A stretch of DNA of 64,000 nt from Bradyrhizobium sp. 141 (GTDB lineage Bacteria > Pseudomonadota > Alphaproteobacteria > Rhizobiales > Xanthobacteraceae), in assembly GCF_023074055.1 (NCBI RefSeq), contig NZ_JADPKR010000085.1, forward strand, positions 60,104 through 124,103. Reading direction: 5' to 3'. This document shows positions 47,591-55,161 of the stretch, piece by piece (position 1 is the stretch's first letter; each line of letters begins with the position of its first letter). The notes below the pieces were generated by a model, which had not been told where the DNA came from, made no database searches, and saw only the letters and a list, made by a program, of their open reading frames with translations. A program made the position numbers and the translations under genes.

Positions 47591-47721
47591 AAACGGAGCC
47601 GCAGATCCTGCTCGACGCGGCGGCGCTCCGCGGCGAGCTTTGCGATGTGCTGATCGCAGGCATTACCGTGACGGATTGCCTACTTATTGCGTGGGCGTTT
47701 GCCGAGCTGCGCAAGCTGTAA
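47587..47721 (+). CDS. Very small hypothetical protein, overlapping ATGA
   Basis: A 44-residue frame starting on the ATGA shared with the preceding pseudogene: MKTEPQILLDAAALRGELC then a moderately hydrophobic helix (VLIAGITVTDCLLIAWAFAEL). The four-base overlap suggests it was a coupled phage-type gene. Whether it is still expressed is unclear. Confidence 0.4.
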   Translation: MKTEPQILLDAAALRGELCDVLIAGITVTDCLLIAWAFAELRKL

Positions 47722-47986
47722 GATCTGTTCGCCACCTTTCCGGCGCCGTCCACCCCCTTCAGGGGCGTGGAAGTCAGCTAAGGGCCAAGAGGCGAAATGC
47801 GTCACGCAAAAGTAAATGCCCTGCCGAGGAAGTGATCGGCATGTCATAGGCTGCCCTCGTTAGGCATCATTACCTTGGTCGGCTTACCCCTCGGAAGCGG
47901 ATATAACGGCTCTCTAGCTCAAGGTCAGCCAAGGGCCAGAAGGCGACCTGCGGTTTCAAGACGGGCTTGAGCGTTCGCAAAAAGCG
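47722..47986. other. Non-coding stretch inside the element with a repeated motif
   Basis: No gene is supported. Two copies of a 23-base motif differing at three positions lie at 47773-47795 (gtcagctaagggccaagagg...) and 47924-47946 (gtcagccaagggccagaagg...). They are direct repeats 151 bases apart and look like remnants of a dispersed repeat or binding sites. Confidence 0.5.
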
Positions 47987-49834
47987 TCACCCGCAGACCT
48001 CCATCATCGCTTTGGATCTGCCATCGCCGGAAGGTAGACCCCCGCCACCGGGAACCAGCTTGCAGCCGGGTCGCACCGGCCTGCACCCAGCTCCGTTGCA
48101 GAACATCTGGCCATTGGCTTGCGGCCGTGCCGGTGTTGACTCGCCCTGCTTACGCTGTTCGTCACGCCCCTTCGATTCATCCCGCGTCGAGACGGGCTTT
48201 TTCTCCTGCACCTTCTCGCATTCATTGTCGTCATTGACGCGGTAGCCGGCGCGACAGGTGATCTTCACGCAGCCGTCGCCGTCGGCCTTGAAGCCGCGGT
48301 CGCAAACCAGCGGACAGACGCGGCCCGGCTTCGCCTTGATCGCGTCGATCGCATCGAAGCTGGCAAGCTTGGCGTCGAACTTGGTCCCGGCGTACTTGTT
48401 GAACAATGTCAGCGAGCGCTGAGAAGACGCGTTCCAATCACCGTCGGCGGCCGTTGCCAGACATCCCACTCGGCGTAGTTCTGACTGAAGCAGTTTTGCC
48501 GCCTCCCGCGGAGACGCGCTGGGTTGTGCAGCCGGAGTGACCGCGGCGACCTTCTGTTCCCCCTCCGCTTGCCCCTTCTTTTCCGCCGCCTGTTGGGCGT
48601 CGAGTTCGGCGGCCATCTTGTCCTTGGCGATCCTATCTGCCAGAGCCTTCTCGGCGACCTGCTTGTCGGCCATAGCTTTTGCCACGGCAGCTTCGGCATC
48701 CTTGCGCCGCTGTTCGGCTGCCGCTGCTTTTGCTTCCTCGATCTGCTTCGCCTTCTCGGCGGCGAGCCGCGCATCCTCGGCTGCCTTGGCAGTGGCTGCG
48801 GCCTTGTCCTGTTCCGCCTTCTTGGCTCGCTCGGCCACAAGACGGGCCTTCTCATCCTCAGCCTGTCGGGCTTTTTCTGCGGCTGCTGAGCGTGCTTCCT
48901 CTGCCGTGATCCTGCTCAACTGCCCCTTGGCGAGACTGGCGTAAAAACCATCGGGGTATTGCGCGAGGAAAGCCGTCCAGACCTCTCGCGTGGCTATCTG
49001 CAACGCCAGCTCATAGTCGCGTCGAACCGAATCCTGCGGGTTCGGCTGCGGTCCAACCGCAACCGGCTTGGCCGGGATGAGCGGGACATCATCGCCACCA
49101 AGCGAGCCGTAAACATACGGCTCCTGCTTGTAGCCAGTGCTCTTCAACACGTCGTCGCGCACGAAGCCAAACGCCTTGCGCAGGTCGAGGCCGGGTGTGG
49201 GCAGCCGCTCGACGAGGGCGGCGGCAAACGGGCTATTCTTAGAATCGCCGTCCGAGGCAGTAGAGCCTGCCTTCGCGGCGAACGCGATCATCGTGTTAGG
49301 GCTGGTCGGCTCCACCTTAGCAAGGCCGCGTCCGATGGCGCGCGCGGCGACGGTTCGCTTCATCGTCTTAGCGAAGGGGTTGTCTCGGCAGGCGTCGAGA
49401 ATGATAAGGCGAAGTTGCTTGGCGGGCTCGACTGCGAATAGCGCACGGTCCAGCGCAACAGTTTCGTCAAGGACATCGCCGTCCGTTTCGAGTGTCGCAT
49501 CCGTGGGGATCAAATAGTTATTGCCATCCAACTCGATGCCATGCCCGGCGTAATACACCACCGCGACCTCGGCATCGCGCGTCCTGTTGGCGAAGTCGCG
49601 CAACGATCTGCGCATTTCGGCGGCGCTCACATCTAGCTTGATTTCGACGCTGTCGAAGCCTGCCTTCTTGAACATGCCGCCGACCAGTGCCGCATCGTTC
49701 ATGGGGTTGGAAAGACGAGGCACGCTCTTATAGGCAGAGTTGCCAATGACGAGAGCGACGCGACGCTCGGCATGAGCCGATCCACAGGTCAACCAAATGA
49801 AAAGAGACAATAAAGACCAGCGAAAAGCGCCCAT
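47987..49834 (-). CDS. Secreted caspase-family (C14) protein
   Basis: A 615-residue exported protein. A Sec signal peptide (1-22, cleavage after AHA) precedes a caspase-like p20 domain (about 23-250): RRVALVIGNSAYKSVPRLSNP, catalytic His98 in VVYYAGHGIELDG and catalytic Cys149 in LIILDACRDNPF, both intact. Then comes a long Ala/Lys/Glu-rich coiled coil (about 315-425), a region like a peptidoglycan-binding domain (REAAKLLQSELRRVGC), and a Cys-rich C-terminus (about 510-615; CPLVCDRGF, GCVKITCRAGY). Related proteins are widespread in rhizobia; substrates are unknown. Carriage within a tRNA-integrated element is the notable context. Confidence 0.85.
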   Translation of the reverse strand: MGAFRWSLLSLFIWLTCGSAHAERRVALVIGNSAYKSVPRLSNPMNDAALVGGMFKKAGFDSVEIKLDVSAAEMRRSLRDFANRTRDAEVAVVYYAGHGIELDGNNYLIPTDATLETDGDVLDETVALDRALFAVEPAKQLRLIILDACRDNPFAKTMKRTVAARAIGRGLAKVEPTSPNTMIAFAAKAGSTASDGDSKNSPFAAALVERLPTPGLDLRKAFGFVRDDVLKSTGYKQEPYVYGSLGGDDVPLIPAKPVAVGPQPNPQDSVRRDYELALQIATREVWTAFLAQYPDGFYASLAKGQLSRITAEEARSAAAEKARQAEDEKARLVAERAKKAEQDKAAATAKAAEDARLAAEKAKQIEEAKAAAAEQRRKDAEAAVAKAMADKQVAEKALADRIAKDKMAAELDAQQAAEKKGQAEGEQKVAAVTPAAQPSASPREAAKLLQSELRRVGCLATAADGDWNASSQRSLTLFNKYAGTKFDAKLASFDAIDAIKAKPGRVCPLVCDRGFKADGDGCVKITCRAGYRVNDDNECEKVQEKKPVSTRDESKGRDEQRKQGESTPARPQANGQMFCNGAGCRPVRPGCKLVPGGGGLPSGDGRSKAMMEVCG

Positions 49835-50247
49835 GGTAGCCCCGGAGAATATGTGCGCAGGGTATGCGGAGGCTGCCGAAACGCAAGCGTCGATACTGTG
49901 ATATTAGTCACACTGCGCCCCCAAAGCAGTGTCGATCTGCAAGATTCCAAGTCCGCTTTGAGCCCGATGTGTGCTGCCGCGGCCACTTCAATCGTAGTCA
50001 AAGCGTCTTGAGGCGTTTGCGCTGATGAAGTCCTGCAAGGCGGCTGAAACATCCGCGTCGGTGTCGACCGCGCGCTGGGCCAACGCGTCGGCGACATCGG
50101 ACGTTGCATCGCGCGACCATCCGTTTACTCCGGGCAGCGCATTTGCAGTTGGCTTCCAACGTTCCGCAAGTGTTGCCTCCACGTCACAGCATGGAGCGTC
50201 AACCTGATTTAGGATCGTGCGCTGCGGAATCGCGGAGGGGGCATCCC
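49835..50247. other. Divergent intergenic region between caspase and beta-barrel genes
   Basis: About 410 bases, lower in GC than core DNA. It must hold both promoters. Short frames on both strands (49988-50182 minus, 50025-50207 plus) overlap each other and have no ribosome site, so I do not call them. The leader of the beta-barrel gene ends in a strong ggaggggg. Confidence 0.5.
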
Positions 50248-51123
50248 GTGAGAAGAGTACTAATTGCTATAGCGGTTCTGGCGAGTATGACGTTGACAGC
50301 GGAGGCTGCTGACCAAAGCCCTGGACTTTTCACGAAAGCGCGCGCGGCTGGCTCCAGCCCAAGCTGGACAGGCTTTTATGTAGGCGGCAACGTCGGCGGC
50401 GCTTGGGCAGACCGCTCCGTGAATTTCACCGGGGACGCTGCTTCCGCTTTCCTCTTCAATCCTGGTGTTCCGATTCTGGCTCCATTTGCGGGACAGGTTG
50501 CTCCCAGACCTCACGACTTTTCGATGAGTGGTGTAACGGGAGGCTTGCAAGCGGGCTACAATTGGCAGCTGGGTGGTAACTGGCTCGTCGGCGTTGAAGG
50601 TGATTTGAGCGCATCCAGCTTGCGCGGAAGCGGTCGGGAAACAACGCCGCTACTGCCTCCAGCTTTCACGCAGACTTTCTCGGCTGAACAAAAGATTGAC
50701 TGGTGGGGGAGTATTCGTGGGCGCGTTGGGGCGCTGGTCTCGCCTAGCGTTCTTCTGTATGGGACCGGCGGCTTCGCTTTTGGGAAGGTAACAACGTTCG
50801 CCGACTACGTCGCAAACGGACCGGGTGGCGCTTTCGATATCTCGGTCGGCGGCACTTCATTCAACTGCACGATAGGGTTGCCCTGCTTCACGGGGACCAA
50901 TTCTCGCATAAAGACTGGTTGGACCGTTGGTGGAGGCGGCGAATGGCGCTTTGCGCCTCATTGGAGCTTCAAGGCCGAATATCTCTACGTTGATCTCGGC
51001 AACTCGTCAGTGTCGGCTATTGCGCTCGCAACGGGCATTGGTCCGAACCTTTCCAGGTACACGGCAGATTTCGGCCGAGCCGATTTCCACGTGGCCCGAG
51101 TTGGCGTGAACTATCATTTTTGA
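50248..51123 (+). CDS. Outer-membrane beta-barrel protein (OmpA/Omp25-like)
   Basis: A 291-residue porin-like protein. A signal peptide (about 1-21, cleavage after AEA) is followed by WTGFYVGGNVGGAWADRSV, SGVTGGLQAGYNWQLGGNWLVGVEGDLS, ASVLLYGTGGFAFGKV-type strands and the ending RYTADFGRADFHVARVGVNYHF with a C-terminal Phe. These are hallmarks of the eight-stranded Omp25/31 family of rhizobia and Brucella. The start is GTG at 50248 behind ggagggg; the frame is open further upstream without start evidence. Its GC is lower than neighbouring core genes. It is transcribed away from the caspase gene. Confidence 0.82.
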   Translation: MRRVLIAIAVLASMTLTAEAADQSPGLFTKARAAGSSPSWTGFYVGGNVGGAWADRSVNFTGDAASAFLFNPGVPILAPFAGQVAPRPHDFSMSGVTGGLQAGYNWQLGGNWLVGVEGDLSASSLRGSGRETTPLLPPAFTQTFSAEQKIDWWGSIRGRVGALVSPSVLLYGTGGFAFGKVTTFADYVANGPGGAFDISVGGTSFNCTIGLPCFTGTNSRIKTGWTVGGGGEWRFAPHWSFKAEYLYVDLGNSSVSAIALATGIGPNLSRYTADFGRADFHVARVGVNYHF

Positions 51124-51263
51124 CCTTCAGAGCGGATCGCCCCCGATCGCAGCGAACTTCAGTAGCCAGATCGGTTTACAATTCCGGTAAAAGATCCTGT
51201 CTTTGCAATGCAGAGCCCTTCCGTTCCAACAAAATGGTTGTAGAATTAACGATCTGCTGTCGC

Positions 51264-51308
51264 CTGGGAGACTAGGGGTCGGAGGTTCAAATCCTCTCGC
51301 TCCGACCA
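51264..51308 (+). repeat. attR: right copy of 45-bp direct repeat
   Basis: Exact match to 46851-46895. It lacks the 5' half of the tRNA, so it is not a second gene. It is followed by attttttc, probably the original tRNA terminator displaced by integration. Confidence 0.93.
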
Positions 51309-51458
51309 ATTTTTTCAAGTCATCTGTCGGGTGGATTGAACGTCGGGGTCGAGCGCCTGCTCCCGCCGGTGATGCATGCACGACGATCAGACGGCAGATT
51401 CGCCATCTTAGAGAGCGCCGGCTTCCCTAGAAGCACGCGTGCTCGGAATGATCCCGAC

Positions 51459-52082
51459 CTACCTCAAATACCCCACCACCATCCGCGTCGTCTCGTCCAC
51501 CAGCGTCCGCACCATCTTCTGCGACAGCATCTCGGCCCCGTTCAGCACGGTGTTGTGCGCGACCGCTTCGATCGCGCTGACGCAGATGAAGGCGGCGAGG
51601 TCGGGGTCGATCTTGCGCATCTCCTTGCGGTGGCGTTCGAGATAGGCGCGCACGAGGGCGTGGACTTCGCGGTTTGACGCTTCGACGTCCTTGAGCTGGC
51701 CGATGCGCGGGATCTGCTCGGCGAGGATGCGGTGCAGGTCGGGGTCGATGTGGTGGGCCTCGATCGCGACCGTGACGAGCCTACGCACCGCCTTGTCGAT
51801 CGGCATGTCCGCCACCTCGACGAAGGCGGCGCGGACGACCTTCATGATCTCGTCGTTGTGACGCTCGATCACGGCGGCGACGAGCGCCTCCTTGCTGGGA
51901 AAATATTGATAGAGCGAGCCGACGCTGACGCCGGCGATGTCGGCGATGCGGTTGGTGCTGGCCTTCTCGAAACCTTCACGGACCAGAATGCGAGCGGTCG
52001 CCTCGACCAGCGCGTCGACGGTGGCGCGCGACCGCGCTTGCGAGGCATTTTTCCGCGGATTTGTCGGCGGCTTGCGCGCCAT
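51459..52082 (-). CDS. TetR family transcriptional regulator
   Basis: A 207-residue repressor. The helix-turn-helix lies at about 20-65: TVDALVEATARILVREGFEKASTNRIADIAGVSVGSLYQYFPSKEALV, a near-consensus TetR head. The C-terminal ligand domain is helical with no recognisable ligand signature. It is divergent from an esterase gene with 125 bases between, where a candidate operator lies, so it most likely represses that gene and itself. Confidence 0.9.
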   Translation of the reverse strand: MARKPPTNPRKNASQARSRATVDALVEATARILVREGFEKASTNRIADIAGVSVGSLYQYFPSKEALVAAVIERHNDEIMKVVRAAFVEVADMPIDKAVRRLVTVAIEAHHIDPDLHRILAEQIPRIGQLKDVEASNREVHALVRAYLERHRKEMRKIDPDLAAFICVSAIEAVAHNTVLNGAEMLSQKMVRTLVDETTRMVVGYLR

Positions 52083-52097
52083 GGGCTTGCGGTCCTG

Positions 52098-52132
52098 AAT
52101 GCGAGTAGAAAAAGCGAGCGAATGCTCGCATT
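52098..52132. promoter_or_regulatory. Candidate TetR operator
   Basis: aatgc-tc-gcatt (52121-52132) is a palindrome with perfect five-base arms; the half-site aatgc recurs at 52098-52102, and gcgagcgaatgctcgc forms a wider imperfect dyad. The site touches tatatc, a possible -10 for the esterase gene, so binding would block it. Confidence 0.5.
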
Positions 52133-52207
52133 ATATCGGCCCGTGGCGGCCTGTCGGCAAGCCCCTTGTGTCGCCATATGGATGCGGGGCCAGGCGGAGA
52201 ACGGACC

Positions 52208-53173
52208 ATGAGCGTCGCAAGACTTGTGTCGGCTATGCAGTTTTGCCCGAGCTTCTGTGTGCCGCGGAGCCGCGACCCCGCGCCAAGCCTGCAAAGCCGC
52301 GCGTTCAACCTGCTGCTGCGACAGCTTCCGTATAAGCAGCAACTCGCCTCCGTCGAGGCCGTGCAGGCGCATGTGCAGAAGCTTGCCTTGCAGCCGGCCT
52401 CGTTCGAACCGATCGGGCTCAGGCGCGGCGTCGAGGCGATCCTGACCAGGATGGGCGGCTGGCCCGTGTATTACACCGCGCCGTCGTCCGGCCACGAGGG
52501 CTGCAATTACGTCATGTTCCTGCACGGTGGCGGCTACATCAACGAGATCAGGCCGGCGCATTGGCGCTTCATTGGCGAGATGACGCGCAGGGCGCGCGTC
52601 TCGTGCGTCGTGCCGATCTATCCGCTGGCGCCGCGCGCGACCGCCAAGGACGTCGTGCCGAGGACGGCGGAGTTGCTCCGGATGCTGCTGGAAGACGCTG
52701 GCGCCGCAAAGGTCACGGTGGTAGGCAATTCCGCTGGCGCGGGGCTTGCGCTCGCTGCGTGTCAATGGCTGCGCGATCGCGGCCACCGCCAGCCGGCGCG
52801 GCTGGTGCTGATCTCGCCCGCGGCCGATGCGTCGGTCAGCCGTCCGGAGCAGATCGAGATCGCAAGCCGCGATCCGATCCAGGACATTCCGGGCATCGTC
52901 GAGGCCGGGCGGCTCTATGCCGGCGAGCTCGATGTCGGTCATCCCTTCGTCAGCCCGCTCAACGGCGCGTTCCGTTTCCTCGCGCCGATGACGATCTTCT
53001 CGGGCACGCGCGATCTGCTCTATCCCGACAGCGTCGATCTCGCGGAGCGGGCGAGGGCGGTGGGCGTGCCGGTCGAGCTGCATCTGCTGCGTGACCAGCC
53101 TCACAATTATGCGCTGATGCCGACGCCGGAGGGGCGGCGCGCGCGGGCGATCATTTTGCGGGCGGTGGCGTGA
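52208..53173 (+). CDS. Alpha/beta hydrolase (HSL-type esterase)
   Basis: A 321-residue carboxylesterase of the hormone-sensitive-lipase family. HGGGY (106-110) forms the oxyanion hole, GNSAGAG has nucleophile Ser175, and the late FSGTRDLLYPD and DQPHNYALMP supply the Asp and His. The start MSVARLVSAM at 52208 follows acggacc; an ATG at 52166 would add 14 residues. Substrate unknown; regulation by the divergent TetR protein is likely. Confidence 0.87.
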   Translation: MSVARLVSAMQFCPSFCVPRSRDPAPSLQSRAFNLLLRQLPYKQQLASVEAVQAHVQKLALQPASFEPIGLRRGVEAILTRMGGWPVYYTAPSSGHEGCNYVMFLHGGGYINEIRPAHWRFIGEMTRRARVSCVVPIYPLAPRATAKDVVPRTAELLRMLLEDAGAAKVTVVGNSAGAGLALAACQWLRDRGHRQPARLVLISPAADASVSRPEQIEIASRDPIQDIPGIVEAGRLYAGELDVGHPFVSPLNGAFRFLAPMTIFSGTRDLLYPDSVDLAERARAVGVPVELHLLRDQPHNYALMPTPEGRRARAIILRAVA

Positions 53174-53311
53174 TTGGAGAGGCGTGTGATCGTTGTCACG
53201 GAGCGCGCCGTCACATCGGACTGGCGCTGCGCGGCCCGTCGGAGGCGGCCTCCGGGGCGTTTCCTCGTCGTCTTGGATCCGTCGTCTTCGGATCAGTAGT
53301 TTTGCGCGCCC

Positions 53312-53551
53312 TTAGGCGTGGCCCTTGATCTCGTAATGGCCGGCCACGCATTTGTACCGATCCAGGCGCCAATTGGCGTGATAGATCGGATGCTCGCCCA
53401 TCCATTTCGCCAGCGGTGCCTGTGCGCCGACCGCGCACTGCATCATCGAAATCTCGGGCGTCATGTTGCTGTCGGTCACGATTTCCTCGATGCAACTGCC
53501 TGAGCTGGCTGCGCTAAGCCGGCAGAGCACGGCAACGACGGTCACGAACAT
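53312..53551 (-). CDS. Small secreted hypothetical protein
   Basis: A 79-residue protein with a short hydrophobic N-terminus (MFVTVVAVLCRLSAASSG) and the mature motif MMQCAVGAQAPLAKWMGEHP, then RLDRYKCVAGHYEIKGHA. Several Cys residues suggest disulfides in the periplasm. The gaggtgacaggaatg start region gives a clear ribosome site, which decides the short start over the open frame to 54121. I recall similar small proteins in other Bradyrhizobium genomes; function unknown. Confidence 0.65.
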   Translation of the reverse strand: MFVTVVAVLCRLSAASSGSCIEEIVTDSNMTPEISMMQCAVGAQAPLAKWMGEHPIYHANWRLDRYKCVAGHYEIKGHA

Positions 53552-53936
53552 TCCTGTCACCTCATCGGTAGTTTCAGACCACGAAGAGGATGCAAGCGGA
53601 GTGCCAGAGCCTGTGACACGCAAACAACACGCTGGCCTAGCCGACTCAACCCAGCGTCCGGAGACCATTTGACGATTCGGATTGTAAAAAAATTGCCCAT
53701 AAACCGAAGCCGGACAAATGCGGGAATCGGGCAGTTGTGCCCGATTGCGGGCCCGGCGCTCTGAGGGGCGGCCGCGCATCGAAGCGGCGGAATAGTCCAT
53801 CCGCCGAAATAAGCGATGTCGAGCATGATGGCGCGCCGCTTTTACCTGCGAATGCTGCGCTGCTACATTTCGCGCGCGCCCGGCGAACGGCGCTGTGACG
53901 AAGAAACATACCGACAAGGGGAGGGACCGAAGTCCC
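53552..53936. other. Divergent gap between the small secreted gene and the SDR gene
   Basis: 385 bases with no supported gene. A short AT-rich patch (53675-53705, attgtaaaaaaattgc) may belong to a promoter. Frames here (53557-53826 minus) are Arg-rich readings of non-coding DNA. Confidence 0.5.
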
Positions 53937-54908
53937 ATGAAGGATTTTGCAGGAAAGATCGCGGTCATCACCGGCGGCGGCACGGGAATGGGGCGCGAGC
54001 TCGCACGGCAGCTCGTGGCCGAGGGCTGCAATGTCGCGATGTGCGACGTCTCGGAGGCCGCGATGGCCGAGACCAAGCGGCTTTGCGAGGCCGAGAAGCT
54101 GCCGCAGGGCCTGCGCGTCACGACGCATGTCGCCGACGTCGCAATCGAGGATCATCTGAAGCGTTTTCGCGATGAGCTCGCCGAGCAGCAGAAGACCGAC
54201 AAGATCCATCTGCTGTTCAACAATGCCGGCATCGGCGGCGGCGGCAGCCTGTTCACCAACACGCGCGAGCAATGGGAACGCACCTTCAATATCTGCTGGG
54301 GCGGCGTCTATCTCGGCGTGCGCACCTTCCTGCCGATGCTGGTCGCCGCGGACGAGGCCCACATCGTCAACACCGCGAGCGTCAACGGCTTCTGGGCCTC
54401 GATCGGCATGAACCAGGCCCACACCGCCTACAGCTCGGCGAAGTTCGCGGTGAAGGGATTTACCGAAGCGCTGATCAACGACCTGCGCCTGCACGCGCCG
54501 CACGTCAAATGCTCGGTGGTGATGCCCGGTCACATCGGCACCTCGATCGTCTCCAATTCGCGCAAGGTGCAGAGCGCCGACGGATCGGTGCGGCTCAACG
54601 CCGACGAGGTCGCGCTGACCCGCAAGCGCATGGTCGCGGCCGGCGTGCCAGATGCTGACAAAATGTCGGACGAGGACATCCAGGCGGTCTTCGCCGAGCG
54701 CGCCCGCAGCTTCCTCGAGGATGCGCCGACGAGCGCGGCGGAGGCTGCGAAGATCATCCTCGACGGGGTCAAGGCGGAGCGCTGGCGCATCCTGGTGGGC
54801 GAGGACGCCGAGCGACTCGACGCACGCGTTCGCACCACGCCGGAGCAGGCCTATGACCGCGCCTTCTACGAAAGTTTTACGCAGGAGGTCGGCTGGAAGC
54901 TTGGCTGA
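53937..54908 (+). CDS. Short-chain dehydrogenase/reductase
   Basis: A 323-residue classical SDR: the cofactor motif TGGGTGMG (12-19), the NNAG motif (95-98) and the catalytic Ser148, Tyr165 and Lys169 (AYSSAKFAVKG) are all present. Asp37 after the second strand (VAMCDVSEA) points to NAD(H). A C-terminal extension of about 60 residues exceeds the classical length. The ATG at 53937 follows ggagggacc; a GTG at 53895 is the alternative. Substrate unknown. Confidence 0.88.
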   Translation: MKDFAGKIAVITGGGTGMGRELARQLVAEGCNVAMCDVSEAAMAETKRLCEAEKLPQGLRVTTHVADVAIEDHLKRFRDELAEQQKTDKIHLLFNNAGIGGGGSLFTNTREQWERTFNICWGGVYLGVRTFLPMLVAADEAHIVNTASVNGFWASIGMNQAHTAYSSAKFAVKGFTEALINDLRLHAPHVKCSVVMPGHIGTSIVSNSRKVQSADGSVRLNADEVALTRKRMVAAGVPDADKMSDEDIQAVFAERARSFLEDAPTSAAEAAKIILDGVKAERWRILVGEDAERLDARVRTTPEQAYDRAFYESFTQEVGWKLG

Positions 54909-54937
54909 AGCCCTCTCCGGGCGGGCGCTGATATAGG

Positions 54938-54953
54938 TATGATGATCATCATA
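54938..54953. promoter_or_regulatory. Perfect 16-bp palindrome
   Basis: tatgatgatcatcata, at the start of the 250-base gap between the SDR and hydrolase genes. It is a good candidate operator of unknown owner. An imperfect dyad, gtcacgcatgacgtgac, lies at 55025-55041. Confidence 0.45.
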
Positions 54954-55137
54954 GCAAGACATGCCCGGACAATTTTGCGTGCCACCTCTGGCCAATGCAC
55001 GCCCGCTCCATGACAAAATGGAATGTCACGCATGACGTGACGATTGTTCAAGCGATGGTGATCTCGAACGGCTCTCATTCGGCGCACGGCTGCTTGGTTG
55101 GGGAACTGAAATAGTTTAGTCAATCAGGGGTAACGCG

Positions 55138-55161
55138 ATGACAGAGCGCAGCTCCCGATGA
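55138..55161 (+). promoter_or_regulatory. Seven-codon mini-ORF overlapping the hydrolase start
   Basis: ATG at 55138 (after aggggt) reads MTERSSR and stops at the TGA of 55159-55161, which overlaps the hydrolase ATG at 55158 (ATGA). It may be a leader peptide that couples translation to the downstream gene, or coincidence. Confidence 0.35.

Larger units (their letters stand above)
46851..51308. mobile_element. 4.4-kb element integrated in tRNA-Pro (att to att)
   Basis: The segment between two exact 45-bp copies of the tRNA-Pro 3' end (46851-46895 and 51264-51308) is the footprint of site-specific integration. It carries small overlapping phage-like frames with a frameshift, a secreted caspase-family gene, a divergent beta-barrel gene and several hundred bases of lower-GC non-coding DNA. 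No tyrosine or serine integrase, excisionase, replication or transfer gene is visible, so it is either the decayed remainder of a larger island or a satellite mobilised in trans. Flanks on both sides are ordinary chromosomal genes. Confidence 0.82.

Noticed and set aside
49988..50182. 64-residue minus-strand frame inside the element
   Set aside because: GTG start without ribosome site and a competing frame on the other strand; no family resemblance. It could still be a fragment of a lost gene.
46896..51263. Integrase gene within the element
   Set aside because: I searched the translated frames for the R-H-R-Y tyrosine recombinase pattern and serine recombinase start; none found.
51264..51308. 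Second tRNA-Pro gene
   Set aside because: Only the 3' 45 bases are present; acceptor 5' strand and D-arm are missing, so it is an att copy and not a gene.
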